A stretch of DNA of 64,000 nucleotides, from NCBI RefSeq assembly GCF_040786275.1, contig NZ_JBFMVT010000002.1:372001-436000 (forward strand). Reading direction: 5' to 3'. Each line of letters begins with the position of its first letter. The stretch's first letter is position 1. The stretch is from Buttiauxella gaviniae. Lineage in GTDB: Bacteria; Pseudomonadota; Gammaproteobacteria; Enterobacterales; Enterobacteriaceae. Shown piece after piece: positions 1-10,515 of the stretch. Position numbers and translations under genes: made by a program. A model generated the notes under the pieces. It saw only the letters and a program-made list of their open reading frames with translations, was not told where the DNA came from and searched no databases.

Positions 1-574
1 CAACGCACTGAAACGCGCGCAGTTGTAGCACGCAAAACAGGCACCACGGAATAAAGCTGCTGCCTACTCCAATGTCGCCATAAGCCATCAATTTGACAAA
101 ACTGACCAGCACACCGGCGAGAAAAATCTCTGCCATCCCCCAGGAACGCAGTTGAAAGAGGATCCGCGCTAAACGCTTTTTCAGCAATAACGGCATCGAC
201 GCCTGATTAACCAGTAATAAAATCGTGATTAAACAAAACGCGGGAACGGCCTGCACAAATGCCATGAAAAAGGTGCCGAGGCTTGCGTAGTCTTCGCTAA
301 AAAGCACGCCTGGAATTTCAAGCAGCGTAACCTCGCTGTTGATACCCGCGACATTCATATTGATAAAAGGGAAAAGGTTGGCCAGCAGGAGCATAAATAG
401 CGCGGCCAACGCATAAGCGGTAGGACGTTGCCGTGGCAACGCCCACTGGGTCAGAAGGGTTGTTCCACAACGTGGACAGACGGCCTTGTGGCCGTCTTCT
501 AAGTCTGGCAGAGCAACCAGTAAATCACATTGTGAACACAATATGTGTGAACGATGTTGATGCGTGGCACACAT
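1..574 (-). CDS. pqiA: PqiA, intermembrane-transport inner-membrane protein (3' end cut by window edge)
   Basis: The N-terminal 191 residues of PqiA, the multi-spanning inner-membrane partner of the MCE-type protein PqiB in the PqiABC envelope lipid-transport system. The start is ATG at 574. Two early zinc-ribbon-type motifs, C-S-Q-C and C-P-R-C, come before hydrophobic segments that begin near residue 50 and continue to the edge. The segment around N-M-N-V-A-G and L-L-E-I-P-G-V-L-F-S matches E. coli PqiA almost word for word. It lies 16 bases after uup in the same direction, as in the E. coli rlmL-uup-pqiAB order, so pqiB should follow outside the window. In E. coli the operon is induced by SoxRS; I did not identify a soxbox here. 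Confidence 0.95.
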   Translation of the reverse strand, partial: MCATHQHRSHILCSQCDLLVALPDLEDGHKAVCPRCGTTLLTQWALPRQRPTAYALAALFMLLLANLFPFINMNVAGINSEVTLLEIPGVLFSEDYASLGTFFMAFVQAVPAFCLITILLLVNQASMPLLLKKRLARILFQLRSWGMAEIFLAGVLVSFVKLMAYGDIGVGSSFIPWCLFCVLQLRAFQCV

Positions 575-590
575 ATCGTATCTCCTTGCG

Positions 591-2498
591 TTACGCGCCG
601 TTTTTCAGAGCTTCCAGATATTCCCAGCGCTCAAAAGCCTCTTCCAGTGCTTTTTCTGCTGTACTCAGGTCGCTCAATGTTTTTTGCGTGACATCGTGAG
701 GCTGGTTAAAGAACTCAGCATCGCCGACTTTGGCCTGTAGCGCTTCAAGCTCCGCCTCAAGTTGTTCAAGACGTTGTGGTAATTGCTCTAATTCGCGTTG
801 CAAGTTATAGCTTAGCTTGCTACTTGCGCGTTTAACAACTTCCGCTTTTGCTGCAGGGGTGTTTTGCGCTTTATCTGCTACAGGCTGGCGCAAAGATTGA
901 ACTGATGCCTGCTGGCCTTTGGCATCGTGGTAGCCGCCCACGTAGCGACCAATTTTACCTTCGCCTTCAAAAATCCAGCATTCGGTAACCGTGTTATCCA
1001 CAAATTGACGATCGTGGCTCACCAACATTACGGTGCCCTGGTAGCCGTCAATCAGCTCTTCAAGCAGTTCGAGCGTTTCGACATCCAGGTCGTTGGTCGG
1101 TTCATCGAGAATCATTAAGTTACTTGGTTTCAGGAACAAACGCGCTAACAGCAGACGGTTTCGTTCCCCACCTGACAGCGCACGCACCGGCGTCATCGCA
1201 CGTTTTGGATGGAACAAGAAGTCCTGCAGATAACCCAGCACATGGCGCGGCTTACCGTTTACCATCACTTCCTGTTTACCTTCAGCCAGGTTGTCCATTA
1301 CCGTACGGTCTGGGTCAAGCTCTGCACGGTGCTGGTCAAAGTACGCCACTTCCAGTTTTGTGCCGCAATGGACGCGCCCGCTATCCGCTTTCAACTGATC
1401 TAGCATCAGTTTCAGCAGCGTCGTTTTGCCACAGCCGTTTGGCCCTACCAACGCAATTTTGTCGCTGCGTTGAACCTGGGCTGAGAAGTCTTTCACCAGC
1501 GCACGTTGGCCGATGCTGTAGCAAACATCTTCCATTTCAAAGACAATTTTACCTGAGCGAGCCGCTTCTTCGACCTGCATTTTGGCGCTGCCCAACACTT
1601 CACGGCGTGCGCTACGCTCGTTACGCATCGCTTTTAACGCACGCACGCGGCCTTCATTACGCGTACGGCGAGCCTTGATGCCCTGGCGAATCCAGACTTC
1701 TTCCTGCGCCAGCTTGCGATCGAACTCGGCGTTTTGCAGGTCTTCAACGCGCAGCGCTTCTTCTTTTGCCAGCAAATACTGATCGTAATCGCCCGGATAA
1801 GAAACCAGTTTGCCACGGTCAAGATCGACAATACGGGTCGCCATATTGCGGATGAATGAACGGTCGTGGGAAATAAAGACGATGCTGCCCTGGAACTCCT
1901 TCAGGAAGCCTTCCAGCCAGTCAATCGCTTCAATATCCAGGTGGTTCGTCGGTTCATCAAGCAGCAGTACGCGCGGCGAACTGACCAGCGCGCGGCCCAG
2001 CGCGGCTTTACGTAGCCAGCCGCCGGAGAGCGCAGACAGCTCGGTGTCAGCATCCAGGCCCAGTTGCAGCAGCACTTCATTGATGCGGCTTTCTAACTGC
2101 CAGAGATTCTGGTTATCCAGGATTTCCTGAATACGCGCCATCTCGTTGAGATTTTTATCGCTCGGGTCGGTCATCACTTTATGGGAAATATCGTGATACG
2201 CCTTGAGGTGCTCAGCCTGTTCTTCAACGCCTTCAGCCACGAAATCGTAAACGGTTCCCGCCACGTTACGCGGTGGATCCTGCTGCAAACGCGCAACGAT
2301 CAGATCCTGTTCGTAGATCATGCGCCCGTCATCTAACGGCACTTCACGATTGAGGATCTTCATTAGCGTGGATTTACCCGCGCCGTTACGGCCAACTAAA
2401 CAGACACGTTCGTTTTCTTCGATATGGAGTTCGGTGTTATCTAATAACGGTGCATCGCTAAACGACAACCAGGCACCGTGCATACTAATTAATGACAT
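591..2498 (-). CDS. uup: Uup, ABC-F family ATPase
   Basis: A 635-residue soluble ABC-F ATPase with two ATP-binding cassettes and no membrane segments. The first Walker A is G-R-N-G-A-G-K-S near residue 37 and the second is G-P-N-G-C-G-K-T near residue 352. Signature motifs L-S-G-G and Walker B L-L-L-D-E-P-T-N occur in both halves. A charged, coiled-coil C-terminal domain fills the last 90 or so residues, as in E. coli Uup (635 aa). Uup is known to bind ribosomes and branched DNA and to limit precise transposon excision. It starts 4 bases after the rlmL stop and lies 16 bases before pqiA, so it is probably cotranscribed with both. Confidence 0.96.
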   Translation of the reverse strand: MSLISMHGAWLSFSDAPLLDNTELHIEENERVCLVGRNGAGKSTLMKILNREVPLDDGRMIYEQDLIVARLQQDPPRNVAGTVYDFVAEGVEEQAEHLKAYHDISHKVMTDPSDKNLNEMARIQEILDNQNLWQLESRINEVLLQLGLDADTELSALSGGWLRKAALGRALVSSPRVLLLDEPTNHLDIEAIDWLEGFLKEFQGSIVFISHDRSFIRNMATRIVDLDRGKLVSYPGDYDQYLLAKEEALRVEDLQNAEFDRKLAQEEVWIRQGIKARRTRNEGRVRALKAMRNERSARREVLGSAKMQVEEAARSGKIVFEMEDVCYSIGQRALVKDFSAQVQRSDKIALVGPNGCGKTTLLKLMLDQLKADSGRVHCGTKLEVAYFDQHRAELDPDRTVMDNLAEGKQEVMVNGKPRHVLGYLQDFLFHPKRAMTPVRALSGGERNRLLLARLFLKPSNLMILDEPTNDLDVETLELLEELIDGYQGTVMLVSHDRQFVDNTVTECWIFEGEGKIGRYVGGYHDAKGQQASVQSLRQPVADKAQNTPAAKAEVVKRASSKLSYNLQRELEQLPQRLEQLEAELEALQAKVGDAEFFNQPHDVTQKTLSDLSTAEKALEEAFERWEYLEALKNGA

Positions 2499-2502
2499 GA
2501 AA

Positions 2503-4620
2503 TTAATCCTTGGCTACGTGAGTCACGAGCCAGCAGTTATGAATTTGGCGATTACGGGCAAAGTCCTGAGACAGGGTTTTCTGCGTGATTTCCTGCGCGT
2601 TTAAGCCCAGGTTAGCCAGCCCGTCAAAGTCCATTTTGAAACCGCGTTTGTTGTTGGAGAACATAATGGTGCCGCCGTGGCGCAACAGGCGTTTGAGGTC
2701 TTTCATCAACACCAGGTGGTCGCGCTGGACATCAAAAGATTCTTCCATACGTTTTGAGTTTGAGAACGTCGGTGGATCGATAAAAATCAGATCGAACTGT
2801 TCATCGGTTTCACGCAGCCAGCCCAGGCAGTCGGCCTGAATCAGACGGTGAGCACGGCCACTCAAGCCGTTAAGACGCAAGTTACGCTCAGCCCATTCCA
2901 GATAAGTACGGGACATATCCACGGTGGTGGTCGTTTTCGCGCCGCCAAGACCTGCGTGAACGGTTGCACTCCCGGTATAAGCAAACAGGTTAAGGAAGTC
3001 TTTCCCTTTACTCATTTTGCCCAGCATATGGCGCGCAATACGGTGGTCGAGGAACAAACCGGTATCAAGATAATCTGTCAGGTTAACCCACAGGCGAGCG
3101 TTATATTCGCTAACCTCCATGAAGTCGCCCTTCTCGTCCATTTTCTGATACTGACTTTTCCCTTTCTGACGCTCACGGGTTTTCAGAATTAAACGGTTAG
3201 ACGGCAATTCCAGAACGGAAAGCGTGGCAGCAATCACATCGAACAAACGCTGACGCGCTTTATTGGCATCAACGGTTTTCGGTGGCGCATATTCCTGAAC
3301 CACAACCCATTCGCCGTAGCGATCAACCGCAACGTTATATTCTGGCAGGTCTGCATCGTAAATTCGGTAGCATTCGATACCTTCCTGACGCGCCCATTTA
3401 TCCAGTTTTTTGATATTTTTGCGCAGACGGTTAGCGTAATCATCAGCAATCTGACCCGATGCCGCACTGGTGCTGTTTTCTGCCAGTTGATAATTCTTCT
3501 GCACACAATCCAGCGGGCCGTTTTTCGCTTTAAACTGGCGCTCCGCGCGCAATTGCAGGCAGCTCAGCAAATCCGGTGACGCGCTAAACAGGGAGAGATT
3601 CCAGCCGCCAAAATGGTTCTTCATATTGCGGCCTAACAAACTGTGCAGGGCGATCAATGCAGGTTCGCTATCCAGACGTTCGCCGTATGGTGGGTTGCTG
3701 ATAACCGTCCCCACTGGCCCTTCCGGCAGTGGATTGCTCAGCTTAGCGACGTCTTTCACATCATAGCTGATGATATCGGCCAGGCCCGCACGGCGGGTGT
3801 TGGCGCGAGCGCGTTCAATAACGCGTGAATCGTTATCAGAACCATAGAAACGAGAGGTGTAGTCGCCCAGGCCTTTACGGGCGCGAACCTGTGCTTCGGT
3901 GGTGATCTCTTTCCACAACTCCACATCGTGATTTGCCCAGCCCAGGAAACCCCAGTGCTTACGGTGCAGACCCGGTGCGCGATCGGTTGCAATCATCGCC
4001 GCTTCAATCAACAGCGTGCCGGAGCCACACATTGGGTCGAGCAACGGTGTACCCGTCTGCCAGCCTGAACGCATCACAATAGCAGAAGCCAGCGTCTCTT
4101 TAATCGGTGCCGCACCGGTGCTGTCACGGTAACCACGCTGATGCAGGCCTTCGCCGCTCAGATCCAGCGCAATACTTGCGGTGTCTTTATTCAGCCAGAC
4201 GTTAATGCGCAGATCGGGCTGTTCACGCTCAACGTTTGGACGCGGCAGATTTTTACGTGTAAAGGAGTCAACAATCGCATCTTTTACTTTTAGCGCGCCG
4301 TACTGGCTGTTACGGATCACTTCGTTCAGGCCGCTGAAATGTACAGCGAAGGTGGCATCTGGCCCAAACAGCGCAGGCCAGTCGATGGTTTGCACACCGA
4401 GGTACAAATCCAGGTCGCTGTAAACTTTACATTCGTTTAATGGCAGCAGAATGCGGGACGCAAGGCGGCTCCACATCAGGCTTTGATAGAGCAGACGTGA
4501 GTCCCCCTGGTAATGTACGCCGCCCTGAACCACCTGGCATGCTTGCGCCCCAAGGCCCTCCAGTTCAGTTTTTAATAGCTCTTCAAGCCCACGCGCCGTA
4601 CTGGCAAACAGAGAATTCAT
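2503..4620 (-). CDS. rlmL: RlmL (RlmKL), bifunctional 23S rRNA methyltransferase
   Basis: A 705-residue fused enzyme. The N-terminal half holds a THUMP RNA-binding domain and the RlmL domain that makes m2G2445, with the S-N-P-P-Y motif near residue 307 and D-P-M-C-G-S-G-T near residue 196. The C-terminal half is the RlmK domain that makes m7G2069, with its own SAM-binding region (F-A-Y-T-G-S-A-T) and a D-P-P-T motif. Length and sequence match E. coli YcbY. The ATG start gives the conserved N-terminus M-N-S-L-F-A-S. It is the first gene of an apparent rlmL-uup-pqiA unit and is divergent from ycbX across 111 bases. Confidence 0.97.
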   Translation of the reverse strand: MNSLFASTARGLEELLKTELEGLGAQACQVVQGGVHYQGDSRLLYQSLMWSRLASRILLPLNECKVYSDLDLYLGVQTIDWPALFGPDATFAVHFSGLNEVIRNSQYGALKVKDAIVDSFTRKNLPRPNVEREQPDLRINVWLNKDTASIALDLSGEGLHQRGYRDSTGAAPIKETLASAIVMRSGWQTGTPLLDPMCGSGTLLIEAAMIATDRAPGLHRKHWGFLGWANHDVELWKEITTEAQVRARKGLGDYTSRFYGSDNDSRVIERARANTRRAGLADIISYDVKDVAKLSNPLPEGPVGTVISNPPYGERLDSEPALIALHSLLGRNMKNHFGGWNLSLFSASPDLLSCLQLRAERQFKAKNGPLDCVQKNYQLAENSTSAASGQIADDYANRLRKNIKKLDKWARQEGIECYRIYDADLPEYNVAVDRYGEWVVVQEYAPPKTVDANKARQRLFDVIAATLSVLELPSNRLILKTRERQKGKSQYQKMDEKGDFMEVSEYNARLWVNLTDYLDTGLFLDHRIARHMLGKMSKGKDFLNLFAYTGSATVHAGLGGAKTTTTVDMSRTYLEWAERNLRLNGLSGRAHRLIQADCLGWLRETDEQFDLIFIDPPTFSNSKRMEESFDVQRDHLVLMKDLKRLLRHGGTIMFSNNKRGFKMDFDGLANLGLNAQEITQKTLSQDFARNRQIHNCWLVTHVAKD

Positions 4621-4731
4621 ATCGTCACTTATCAGGTGTAAAAAGAAAATTGTGGCGCATTATAGCCAATCCGCCACGCATGTCATAAAGTTGGCCTCTT
4701 TATTCTTCTTTATTTAACCACGGAGGGCGCA

Positions 4732-5844
4732 ATGATCACCTTATCCCAACTTTATATTCATCCGGTGAAATCAATGCGTGGGCTTGCGCTCTCACACGCT
4801 CAGGCTTCCACCAGCGGTTTAGCTTTTGATCGCATTTTTATGGTGACAGAGCCAGACGGCACTTTTATTACCGCACGGCAGTTTCCGCAGATGGTGCTGT
4901 TTACCCCCGCCATCACGCATGATGGTTTATTCCTCAGCGCCCCGGACGGCAGCTCCGCCACCGTTCGCTTTGCCGATTTCCAGTCAGAAGCCGAGCCCAC
5001 TGAAGTTTGGGGTAATCACTTCACCGCACAAATAGCGCCGGATGAAATTAACCAATGGCTTAGTGGCTTCTTTTCACGCCCTGTTCAGCTTCGTTGGCTG
5101 GGGGAAATTTTAACCCGCCGCGTTAAACGTCATGAAGACGTGCCGCTCTCCTTTGCCGACGGTTTTCCTTTCTTGCTGGCTAATGAAGCCTCGCTGCGCG
5201 ATTTGCAAAACCGCTGCCCGGCAAGCGTGAAGATGACGCAGTTTCGCCCAAATATCGTGATAACCGGCGCGCAGGCGTGGGATGAAGACACCTGGCAGGT
5301 GGTGCGCATTGGTGATGTGACCTTTGATGTCGCCAAACCCTGCAGCCGCTGTATTTTCACCACCGTGAGTCCGGAAAAAGGCCGCAAACATCCTTCCGGC
5401 GAGCCGCTAGCAACCCTGCAACGTTTCCGTACCGCGCTGGATAATGGTGATGTAGATTTCGGGCAAAATCTGATCGCCCGTAACAGCGGCATTATTCGCG
5501 TGGGTGATGAGCTTGAAGTGCTGAAAACAAAACCCGCCAGAGTCTACGGCGCGGGAGCCGTGGCTGAAGATCTTGAGCCCTTCGAGCAGCTAGAAAGTAG
5601 CGTAGCTATCGACTGGCAGGGCCAACCCTTTCGCGGCAACAATCAACAAGTTTTGCTTGAGCAGCTTGAACAACAAGGCATCCGGGTGCCCTATTCTTGC
5701 CGGGCCGGGATCTGCGGCAGTTGCAGAATTAAACTCGTTAGCGGCGAAGTGAAAGCGTTAAAGAAAAGCGCTATCAGCGATGACGGCACTATCTTATGTT
5801 GTAGCTGTATTCCGGCGGGTGATTTGGAATTAGCGGGGAATTAA
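4732..5844 (+). CDS. ycbX: YcbX, MOSC-domain molybdoenzyme with 2Fe-2S domain
   Basis: A 370-residue protein with an N-terminal beta-barrel MOSC domain (about 1-260) and a C-terminal plant-type ferredoxin domain (about 285-370). The ferredoxin cysteines are seen as C-R-A-G-I-C-G-S-C and a later C-C-S-C. The MOSC domain carries the conserved K-P-C-S-R-C sequence whose cysteine is the expected molybdenum cofactor ligand. In E. coli YcbX, with CysJ, reduces N-hydroxylated bases such as 6-N-hydroxylaminopurine. A strong GGAGG lies just before the ATG. The stop codon overlaps the stop of zapC on the other strand. Confidence 0.95.
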   Translation: MITLSQLYIHPVKSMRGLALSHAQASTSGLAFDRIFMVTEPDGTFITARQFPQMVLFTPAITHDGLFLSAPDGSSATVRFADFQSEAEPTEVWGNHFTAQIAPDEINQWLSGFFSRPVQLRWLGEILTRRVKRHEDVPLSFADGFPFLLANEASLRDLQNRCPASVKMTQFRPNIVITGAQAWDEDTWQVVRIGDVTFDVAKPCSRCIFTTVSPEKGRKHPSGEPLATLQRFRTALDNGDVDFGQNLIARNSGIIRVGDELEVLKTKPARVYGAGAVAEDLEPFEQLESSVAIDWQGQPFRGNNQQVLLEQLEQQGIRVPYSCRAGICGSCRIKLVSGEVKALKKSAISDDGTILCCSCIPAGDLELAGN

Positions 5845-6383
5845 ACGGCTTTATCCAGACTGAGGTCGTGGCTTACGGGTTGTGGCCTTAATCTGTCGTT
5901 CATTACTTTAATGGCATCACCAAGCTGCATGGTTCGGCCAGCGAGTTGTAAACCGGGCTGAGCCAGTAAACAGAGCGCTGCGTTATCGCCGGTTTCCACC
6001 ACCAGCAAATTCACCTGCTGCATATCATCGCTTAGCCACACGCAGGCGGCATCGCCTGGAATTGGCTGCCAGCAATCACCATGAGAAATAAAGTGCCAGC
6101 TTTTTGGCATTTGCGGTTTGAGATAGCGGATCGCGACGAGCGCATTTAATACCAGCTCGGCACGCTGCTCTTTACTTAAAATAAGATCGCGACATTTTTC
6201 TTCAAAGGAGAAGTACAGAGCGGCATCATCAACACAAAAACCCGTGTTTTCAAAGGCATCGGGGGTCAACATTTTACGCGGGAAACGTGAACGAAATAGC
6301 ATGCCATTGGCTAAATCGAGCATCATACGATCGTGCTCTTCGTCGTAATACCAACGCCAATTATCGTCCGGTTTTATCCGCAT
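5841..6383 (-). CDS. zapC: ZapC, FtsZ-associated cell-division protein
   Basis: A 180-residue cytoplasmic protein of the same length as E. coli ZapC (YcbW), which bundles FtsZ filaments at the division ring and limits their GTPase activity. The N-terminus ([14 protein letters not shown]) is the conserved family start. There is no signal peptide or membrane segment. The gene is convergent with ycbX, the two stop codons overlapping by three bases, and is followed upstream by pyrD on the same strand with 163 bases between them. Confidence 0.95.
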   Translation of the reverse strand: MRIKPDDNWRWYYDEEHDRMMLDLANGMLFRSRFPRKMLTPDAFENTGFCVDDAALYFSFEEKCRDLILSKEQRAELVLNALVAIRYLKPQMPKSWHFISHGDCWQPIPGDAACVWLSDDMQQVNLLVVETGDNAALCLLAQPGLQLAGRTMQLGDAIKVMNDRLRPQPVSHDLSLDKAV

Positions 6384-6490
6384 AACTATTTGCCCTTTCG
6401 TTTATTCCTACGATTTAAAACATCCTTAACGCCGCTTCGTTAATGAACACATTAATAAAAGACTAATATGTATAAATAAGCAACAGTCGT

Positions 6491-6532
6491 GGAATATAAA
6501 ACAACCAGGGCGGAAAATAAAGCCCTGGTTGT
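6491..6532 (-). terminator. Rho-independent terminator of pyrD
   Basis: An 11-bp perfect stem (6501-6511 pairing with 6522-6532) with a ten-base loop. Read on the minus strand it is followed by the T-rich run TTTTATATT. It lies 15 bases after the pyrD stop. Confidence 0.85.
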
Positions 6533-6546
6533 CTGAAAAGATACCG

Positions 6547-7557
6547 TTAGAGATGAGTAACGATTTCTTTAATCAGCGGTGGGCCTTTAAAAATGAAACC
6601 GGAATATATTTGCACTAATGATGCACCCGCAGCCATCTTCTCGCGTGCAGCAATCACCGAATCAATACCGCCCACGCCAATAATCGGCAAGCGGCCATTT
6701 AATTCCTGCGACAGGCGACGGATAATTTCTGTGCTCTTCAATTGCACCGGACGGCCACTTAATCCCCCCGTTTCATCGCAATATTTCATGCCCTGAACCA
6801 GGCTGCGATCCAATGTTGTATTGGTCGCAATTACGCCGTCAATATTATGGCGAACTAAACTGTCAGCAACCTGGATCAATTCTTCTTCGGAAAGATCCGG
6901 CGCGATCTTCACCGCTACAGGCACATATTTGTGATGCAATTCCTGAAGCGCCTGCTGCTTATTTTTGATTGCTGATAACAGATCGTCTAACGCTTCACCG
7001 TATTGTAGCGAGCGTAATCCTGGCGTATTTGGCGAAGAAATATTGATCGCGATATAACCCGCATAAGGATAAATTTTATCCATGCAGATCAAATAGTCAT
7101 CTTTGCCTTGCTCAACCGGCGTGTCTTTATTCTTGCCGATATTAATGCCTAATACCCCATCAAAATGGGATTTTTTAACATTCTCAACCAGGTTATCAAC
7201 GCCGTGGTTATTGAAGCCCATTCGGTTGATCAGACCTTCCGCCTCAACCAGACGGAAAATACGTGGCTTATCATTACCGGGCTGAGGGCGCGGCGTTACG
7301 GTCCCAATTTCAATGGAACCAAAACCCATTGCACCCAGCGCATCAATGCACTCACCGTTTTTATCCAGACCTGCGGCAAGGCCTAACGGGTTCTTAAAGG
7401 TCAGCCCCATGCAGGTGACAGGTTTAGACGGCACATTTTGCCGCACCAGCCACTCGAGAGGTGTACCTGTTACACGACGCAATTGCTGAAATGTCACTTC
7501 ATGAGCGCGCTCAGGATCGAGCTGGAAAAGGGCTTTACGAACGAAGGGGTAGTACAT
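6547..7557 (-). CDS. pyrD: PyrD, dihydroorotate dehydrogenase (quinone), class 2
   Basis: A 336-residue membrane-associated flavoenzyme that oxidises dihydroorotate to orotate in UMP synthesis and passes electrons to quinone. The frame is open 9 codons further upstream, but the ATG at 7557 gives the E. coli N-terminus (M-Y-Y-P-F-V-R-K-A) and length and has a GGAG upstream. The class 2 N-terminal helical extension is present. The catalytic serine region [11 protein letters not shown] and the FMN-binding G-V-G-G-I motif near residue 305 are intact. Upstream are a PurR box and a short hairpin at the mRNA 5' end (separate entries), which point to purine and pyrimidine control as in E. coli. Confidence 0.97.
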   Translation of the reverse strand: MYYPFVRKALFQLDPERAHEVTFQQLRRVTGTPLEWLVRQNVPSKPVTCMGLTFKNPLGLAAGLDKNGECIDALGAMGFGSIEIGTVTPRPQPGNDKPRIFRLVEAEGLINRMGFNNHGVDNLVENVKKSHFDGVLGINIGKNKDTPVEQGKDDYLICMDKIYPYAGYIAINISSPNTPGLRSLQYGEALDDLLSAIKNKQQALQELHHKYVPVAVKIAPDLSEEELIQVADSLVRHNIDGVIATNTTLDRSLVQGMKYCDETGGLSGRPVQLKSTEIIRRLSQELNGRLPIIGVGGIDSVIAAREKMAAGASLVQIYSGFIFKGPPLIKEIVTHL

Positions 7558-7572
7558 GAACACTCCAGAATT

Positions 7573-7590
7573 CCCAGTATGCAAACTGGG
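7573..7590 (-). promoter_or_regulatory. pyrD leader hairpin (CTP-responsive start-site switching)
   Basis: A perfect 6-bp hairpin, CCCAGT(TTGCAT)ACTGGG on the minus strand, just upstream of the pyrD ribosome-binding site. A -10-like TAATAT lies at 7594-7599, so transcription should begin inside the run of C residues that forms the 5' arm. In E. coli and Salmonella pyrD, CTP level selects the start nucleotide and so decides whether the hairpin can form and hide the ribosome-binding site. The layout here fits that mechanism; the start site itself is inferred. Confidence 0.65.
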
Positions 7591-7652
7591 GCGATATTAT
7601 TAACGATAACGCCTCTCAATGGAATTGACCTGCAACAAAAAAGCCCGAATCA

Positions 7653-7668
7653 GCGCAAACGTTTTCTT
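7653..7668. promoter_or_regulatory. PurR operator upstream of pyrD
   Basis: GCGCAAACGTTTTCTT differs at one position from the 16-bp PurR consensus ACGCAAACGTTTTCNT. It lies about 100 bases upstream of the pyrD start. Known biology: PurR represses pyrD in E. coli. Confidence 0.85.
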
Positions 7669-7826
7669 CCCTTCTCTTTATGCCGCCCAAAAAAGTCCTC
7701 TATTTGCGTTTTCTGGCAATGGATTACCGGATAAATCATTTAATGGAAAAGCACTTCTGCGCGAATATCACACTCAATTGTTATCAATGTTACCTAAAAG
7801 CAAACATTTAGTTATAAGGAAACAAT

Positions 7827-8402
7827 ATGCGTGTGATAACCCTTGCAGGAAGCCCCCGCTTCCCATCCCGTTCCAGTGCGCTGCTGGAATATGCCCGCGA
7901 AAAATTAAGCGCTCTGGATATTGAGGTGTGTCACTGGCATCTACAAAACTTCGCCCCCGAAGATTTGCTGTACGCCCGTTTTGATAGCCCGGCGTTATTA
8001 GCCTTAATAGAACAATTAGAACAGGCTGACGGCGTGATCATTGCGACCCCTGTTTATAAAGCGTCGTTTTCCGGTGCGCTGAAAACGCTGCTCGACCTAC
8101 TGCCTGAACGTGCGCTGGATAAGAAAGTGGTGCTCCCTTTAGCCACTGGCGGCACCGTGGCGCATATGCTCGCGGTGGATTACGCACTAAAACCTGTGCT
8201 TAACGCCCTGAAAGCTCAAGAAATTCTGCACGGCGTATTTGCCGACGACAGCCAGGTTTCTGATTACCAGCACAAACCCGTATTCAGTAACAACTTACAA
8301 CAACGCCTCGATAACGCGCTGGAAACCTTCTGGCAAGCGCTGCATCGCCGCGATTTTATTGTCACGTCCCCTTTTAATACTCAAGGAGCTGTCCATGTTT
8401 AA
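7827..8402 (+). CDS. ssuE: SsuE, NADPH-dependent FMN reductase
   Basis: A 191-residue flavodoxin-fold reductase that supplies FMNH2 to the monooxygenase SsuD for release of sulfite from alkanesulfonates. The N-terminal phosphate-binding motif is L-A-G-S-P-R with following serines, and the family stretch T-P-V-Y-K-A-S-F-S-G is present. An AAGGAAA ribosome-binding site precedes the ATG. It is the first gene of ssuEADCB and its end overlaps the ssuA start by 8 bases. In E. coli the operon is activated by Cbl under sulfur starvation; the 269-base gap shared with divergent pyrD is AT-rich but I cannot point to a defined Cbl site. Confidence 0.96.
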   Translation: MRVITLAGSPRFPSRSSALLEYAREKLSALDIEVCHWHLQNFAPEDLLYARFDSPALLALIEQLEQADGVIIATPVYKASFSGALKTLLDLLPERALDKKVVLPLATGGTVAHMLAVDYALKPVLNALKAQEILHGVFADDSQVSDYQHKPVFSNNLQQRLDNALETFWQALHRRDFIVTSPFNTQGAVHV

Positions 8403-9363
8403 TCTCTTAAAACGCACGGCTCCGTGGCTGATGCTCACGGGAGCCCTGAGCCTGAGCGCAACGATTCATGCCGCCGAAACAGGCCCCGATCAGTTACGCA
8501 TCGGCTATCAAAAAGGGTCGGTGAGTATGGTGCTGGCAAAAAGCCACCAACTGCTGGAAAAAGAGTATCCGCAGACCAAATTTCAGTGGATTGAATTCCC
8601 GGCCGGCCCACAAATGCTCGAGGCGCTGAATATCGGCAGTATCGATCTGGGCAGCACAGGCGATATTCCGCCAATCTTCGCTCAGGCGGCGGGGGCGGAT
8701 CTGGTATACATCGGCTCTGAACCAGCCAAACCGAAAGCCGAAGTCATTCTGGTGCCGGAGAACAGCCCGCTGAAAAGCGTCGCCGACCTTAAAGGGCATA
8801 AGATTGCCTTTCAGAAAGGCTCCAGTTCACATAACCTGGTATTAAGAGCGCTGCAAAAAGCAGGGCTGAAATTTACCGACGTTCAGCCCGCTTATTTAAC
8901 CCCTGCCGATGCCCGCGCCGCCTTCCAACAAGGCAACGTTGATGCTTGGGCGATTTGGGACCCGTACTACTCCGCAGCTTTGTTGAACGGCGGCGTTCGC
9001 GTGTTAACCGATGGCAGCGAACTGAATCAGACCGGATCGTTCTATCTCGCCTCTCGCCCATACGCGGAAAAAAATGGGCCATTCCTGCAAAACGTTCTGA
9101 AAGCATTTAGTGATGCCGATGCGTTAACCCGCAGCCAGCGCGATGCAAGCGTGGCGCTGTTAGCAAAAACCATGGGATTGCCGGAAAACGTTATCGCCAC
9201 CTATTTCGACCACCGTCCACCAACGGTCATTACTCCTGTCAGCGCTGAGACAGCCGCCAAACAACAGCAAACGGCAGATCTGTTTTATGACAACCATTTA
9301 GTGCCAAAGAAAATCGATATTCGCACCAGAATCTGGCAACCCACTGAAGGAAACAAATCATGA
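8395..9363 (+). CDS. ssuA: SsuA, periplasmic aliphatic-sulfonate binding protein
   Basis: A 322-residue periplasmic solute-binding protein of the ABC importer SsuABC. The start ATG at 8395 follows an AAGGAG and opens a classic signal peptide (M-F-N-L-L-K-R then a hydrophobic stretch ending in I-H-A-A near residue 25). The frame is open 52 codons upstream but that part lies inside ssuE. The mature part has the NMT1/SsuA fold features L-R-I-G-Y-Q-K-G and D-L-G-S-T-G-D. It overlaps ssuE by 8 bases and ssuD by 4 bases, so translation is probably coupled. Confidence 0.96.
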   Translation: MFNLLKRTAPWLMLTGALSLSATIHAAETGPDQLRIGYQKGSVSMVLAKSHQLLEKEYPQTKFQWIEFPAGPQMLEALNIGSIDLGSTGDIPPIFAQAAGADLVYIGSEPAKPKAEVILVPENSPLKSVADLKGHKIAFQKGSSSHNLVLRALQKAGLKFTDVQPAYLTPADARAAFQQGNVDAWAIWDPYYSAALLNGGVRVLTDGSELNQTGSFYLASRPYAEKNGPFLQNVLKAFSDADALTRSQRDASVALLAKTMGLPENVIATYFDHRPPTVITPVSAETAAKQQQTADLFYDNHLVPKKIDIRTRIWQPTEGNKS

Positions 9364-10505
9364 GCTTAAATTTATTCTGGTTTTTACCTACTCATGGCGA
9401 TGGCCACTACTTAGGCAGCAACGATTCTGCCCGCCCGGTTGACCACGGTTACCTGCAACAAATTGCTCAGGCAGTAGACAGATTAGGCTTTACCGGCGTG
9501 CTCATCCCAACGGGCCGCTCATGCGAAGATGCCTGGCTGGTTGCAGCATCCATGATTCCTGTGACGCAGCGTTTGAAATTCCTTGTGGCGCTGCGCCCAA
9601 GCGTAACGTCCCCAACGGTTGCAGCGCGTCAGGCAGCCACCCTTGACCGTCTTTCAAACGGACGGGCTTTGTTTAACCTGGTGACGGGCAGCGACCCGGA
9701 AGAGTTAGCCGCTGATGGCGTATTCCTCAATCATCAGGAGCGTTACGAAGCATCGGCCGAATTTACCCATATCTGGCGACGCCTGCTGGAAGGCGAAACG
9801 GTGAATCACGAAGGCAAACATATTCAGGTGAAAGGGGCGAAATTACTGTTCCTTCCTGTTCAGCAACCGCGTCCGCCGCTCTATTTTGGCGGCTCATCAG
9901 ATGTCGCGCAGGATCTGGCAGCCGAACAGGTGGATTTATATCTGACCTGGGGCGAACCCCCGCATTTAGTCAAAGAGAAAATCGAGCAAGTGCGTGCGAA
10001 AGCCGCAGCCCACGGGCGCACCGTCCGGTTCGGTATTCGCCTGCATGTGATTGTGCGCGAAACCAATGAAGAAGCCTGGGATGCCGCTAATCGCCTTATT
10101 TCTCAGCTTGACGATGAAACCATCGCCAAAGCCCAGGCAGCCTTTGCCCGCACCGATTCCGTCGGCCAGCACCGTATGGCGGCGCTGCACGGCGGCAAGC
10201 GTGACAATCTGGAAATCAGCCCGAATCTGTGGGCGGGTGTGGGTCTGGTGCGCGGAGGCGCCGGTACGGCACTGGTAGGCGATGGACCAACGGTCGCGGA
10301 ACGCATTAACGAATATGCAGCGCTGGGGATCGACAGCTTTATTCTCTCTGGCTACCCGCATCTGGAAGAGGCTTATCGCGTGGGCGAACTGCTGTTCCCG
10401 CACCTTGACGTTTCTATTCCGCAAATCCCGCAACCGCGCCAGATTCAGGAAAAAGGCGAAGTCGTGGCAAATGATTTTATCCCACGCAAAGTGGCACAAA
10501 GCTAA
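9360..10505 (+). CDS. ssuD: SsuD, FMNH2-dependent alkanesulfonate monooxygenase
   Basis: A 381-residue luciferase-like TIM-barrel enzyme, the same length as E. coli SsuD. It uses FMNH2 from SsuE and O2 to cleave C1-C10 alkanesulfonates to aldehyde and sulfite in the cytoplasm. The active-site cysteine near residue 54 (G-R-S-C-E-D) and the flavin-binding N-L-V-T-G-S stretch are present. The ATG overlaps the ssuA TGA by 4 bases. Confidence 0.97.
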   Translation: MSLNLFWFLPTHGDGHYLGSNDSARPVDHGYLQQIAQAVDRLGFTGVLIPTGRSCEDAWLVAASMIPVTQRLKFLVALRPSVTSPTVAARQAATLDRLSNGRALFNLVTGSDPEELAADGVFLNHQERYEASAEFTHIWRRLLEGETVNHEGKHIQVKGAKLLFLPVQQPRPPLYFGGSSDVAQDLAAEQVDLYLTWGEPPHLVKEKIEQVRAKAAAHGRTVRFGIRLHVIVRETNEEAWDAANRLISQLDDETIAKAQAAFARTDSVGQHRMAALHGGKRDNLEISPNLWAGVGLVRGGAGTALVGDGPTVAERINEYAALGIDSFILSGYPHLEEAYRVGELLFPHLDVSIPQIPQPRQIQEKGEVVANDFIPRKVAQS

Positions 10506-10515
10506 GGAATCGCCC

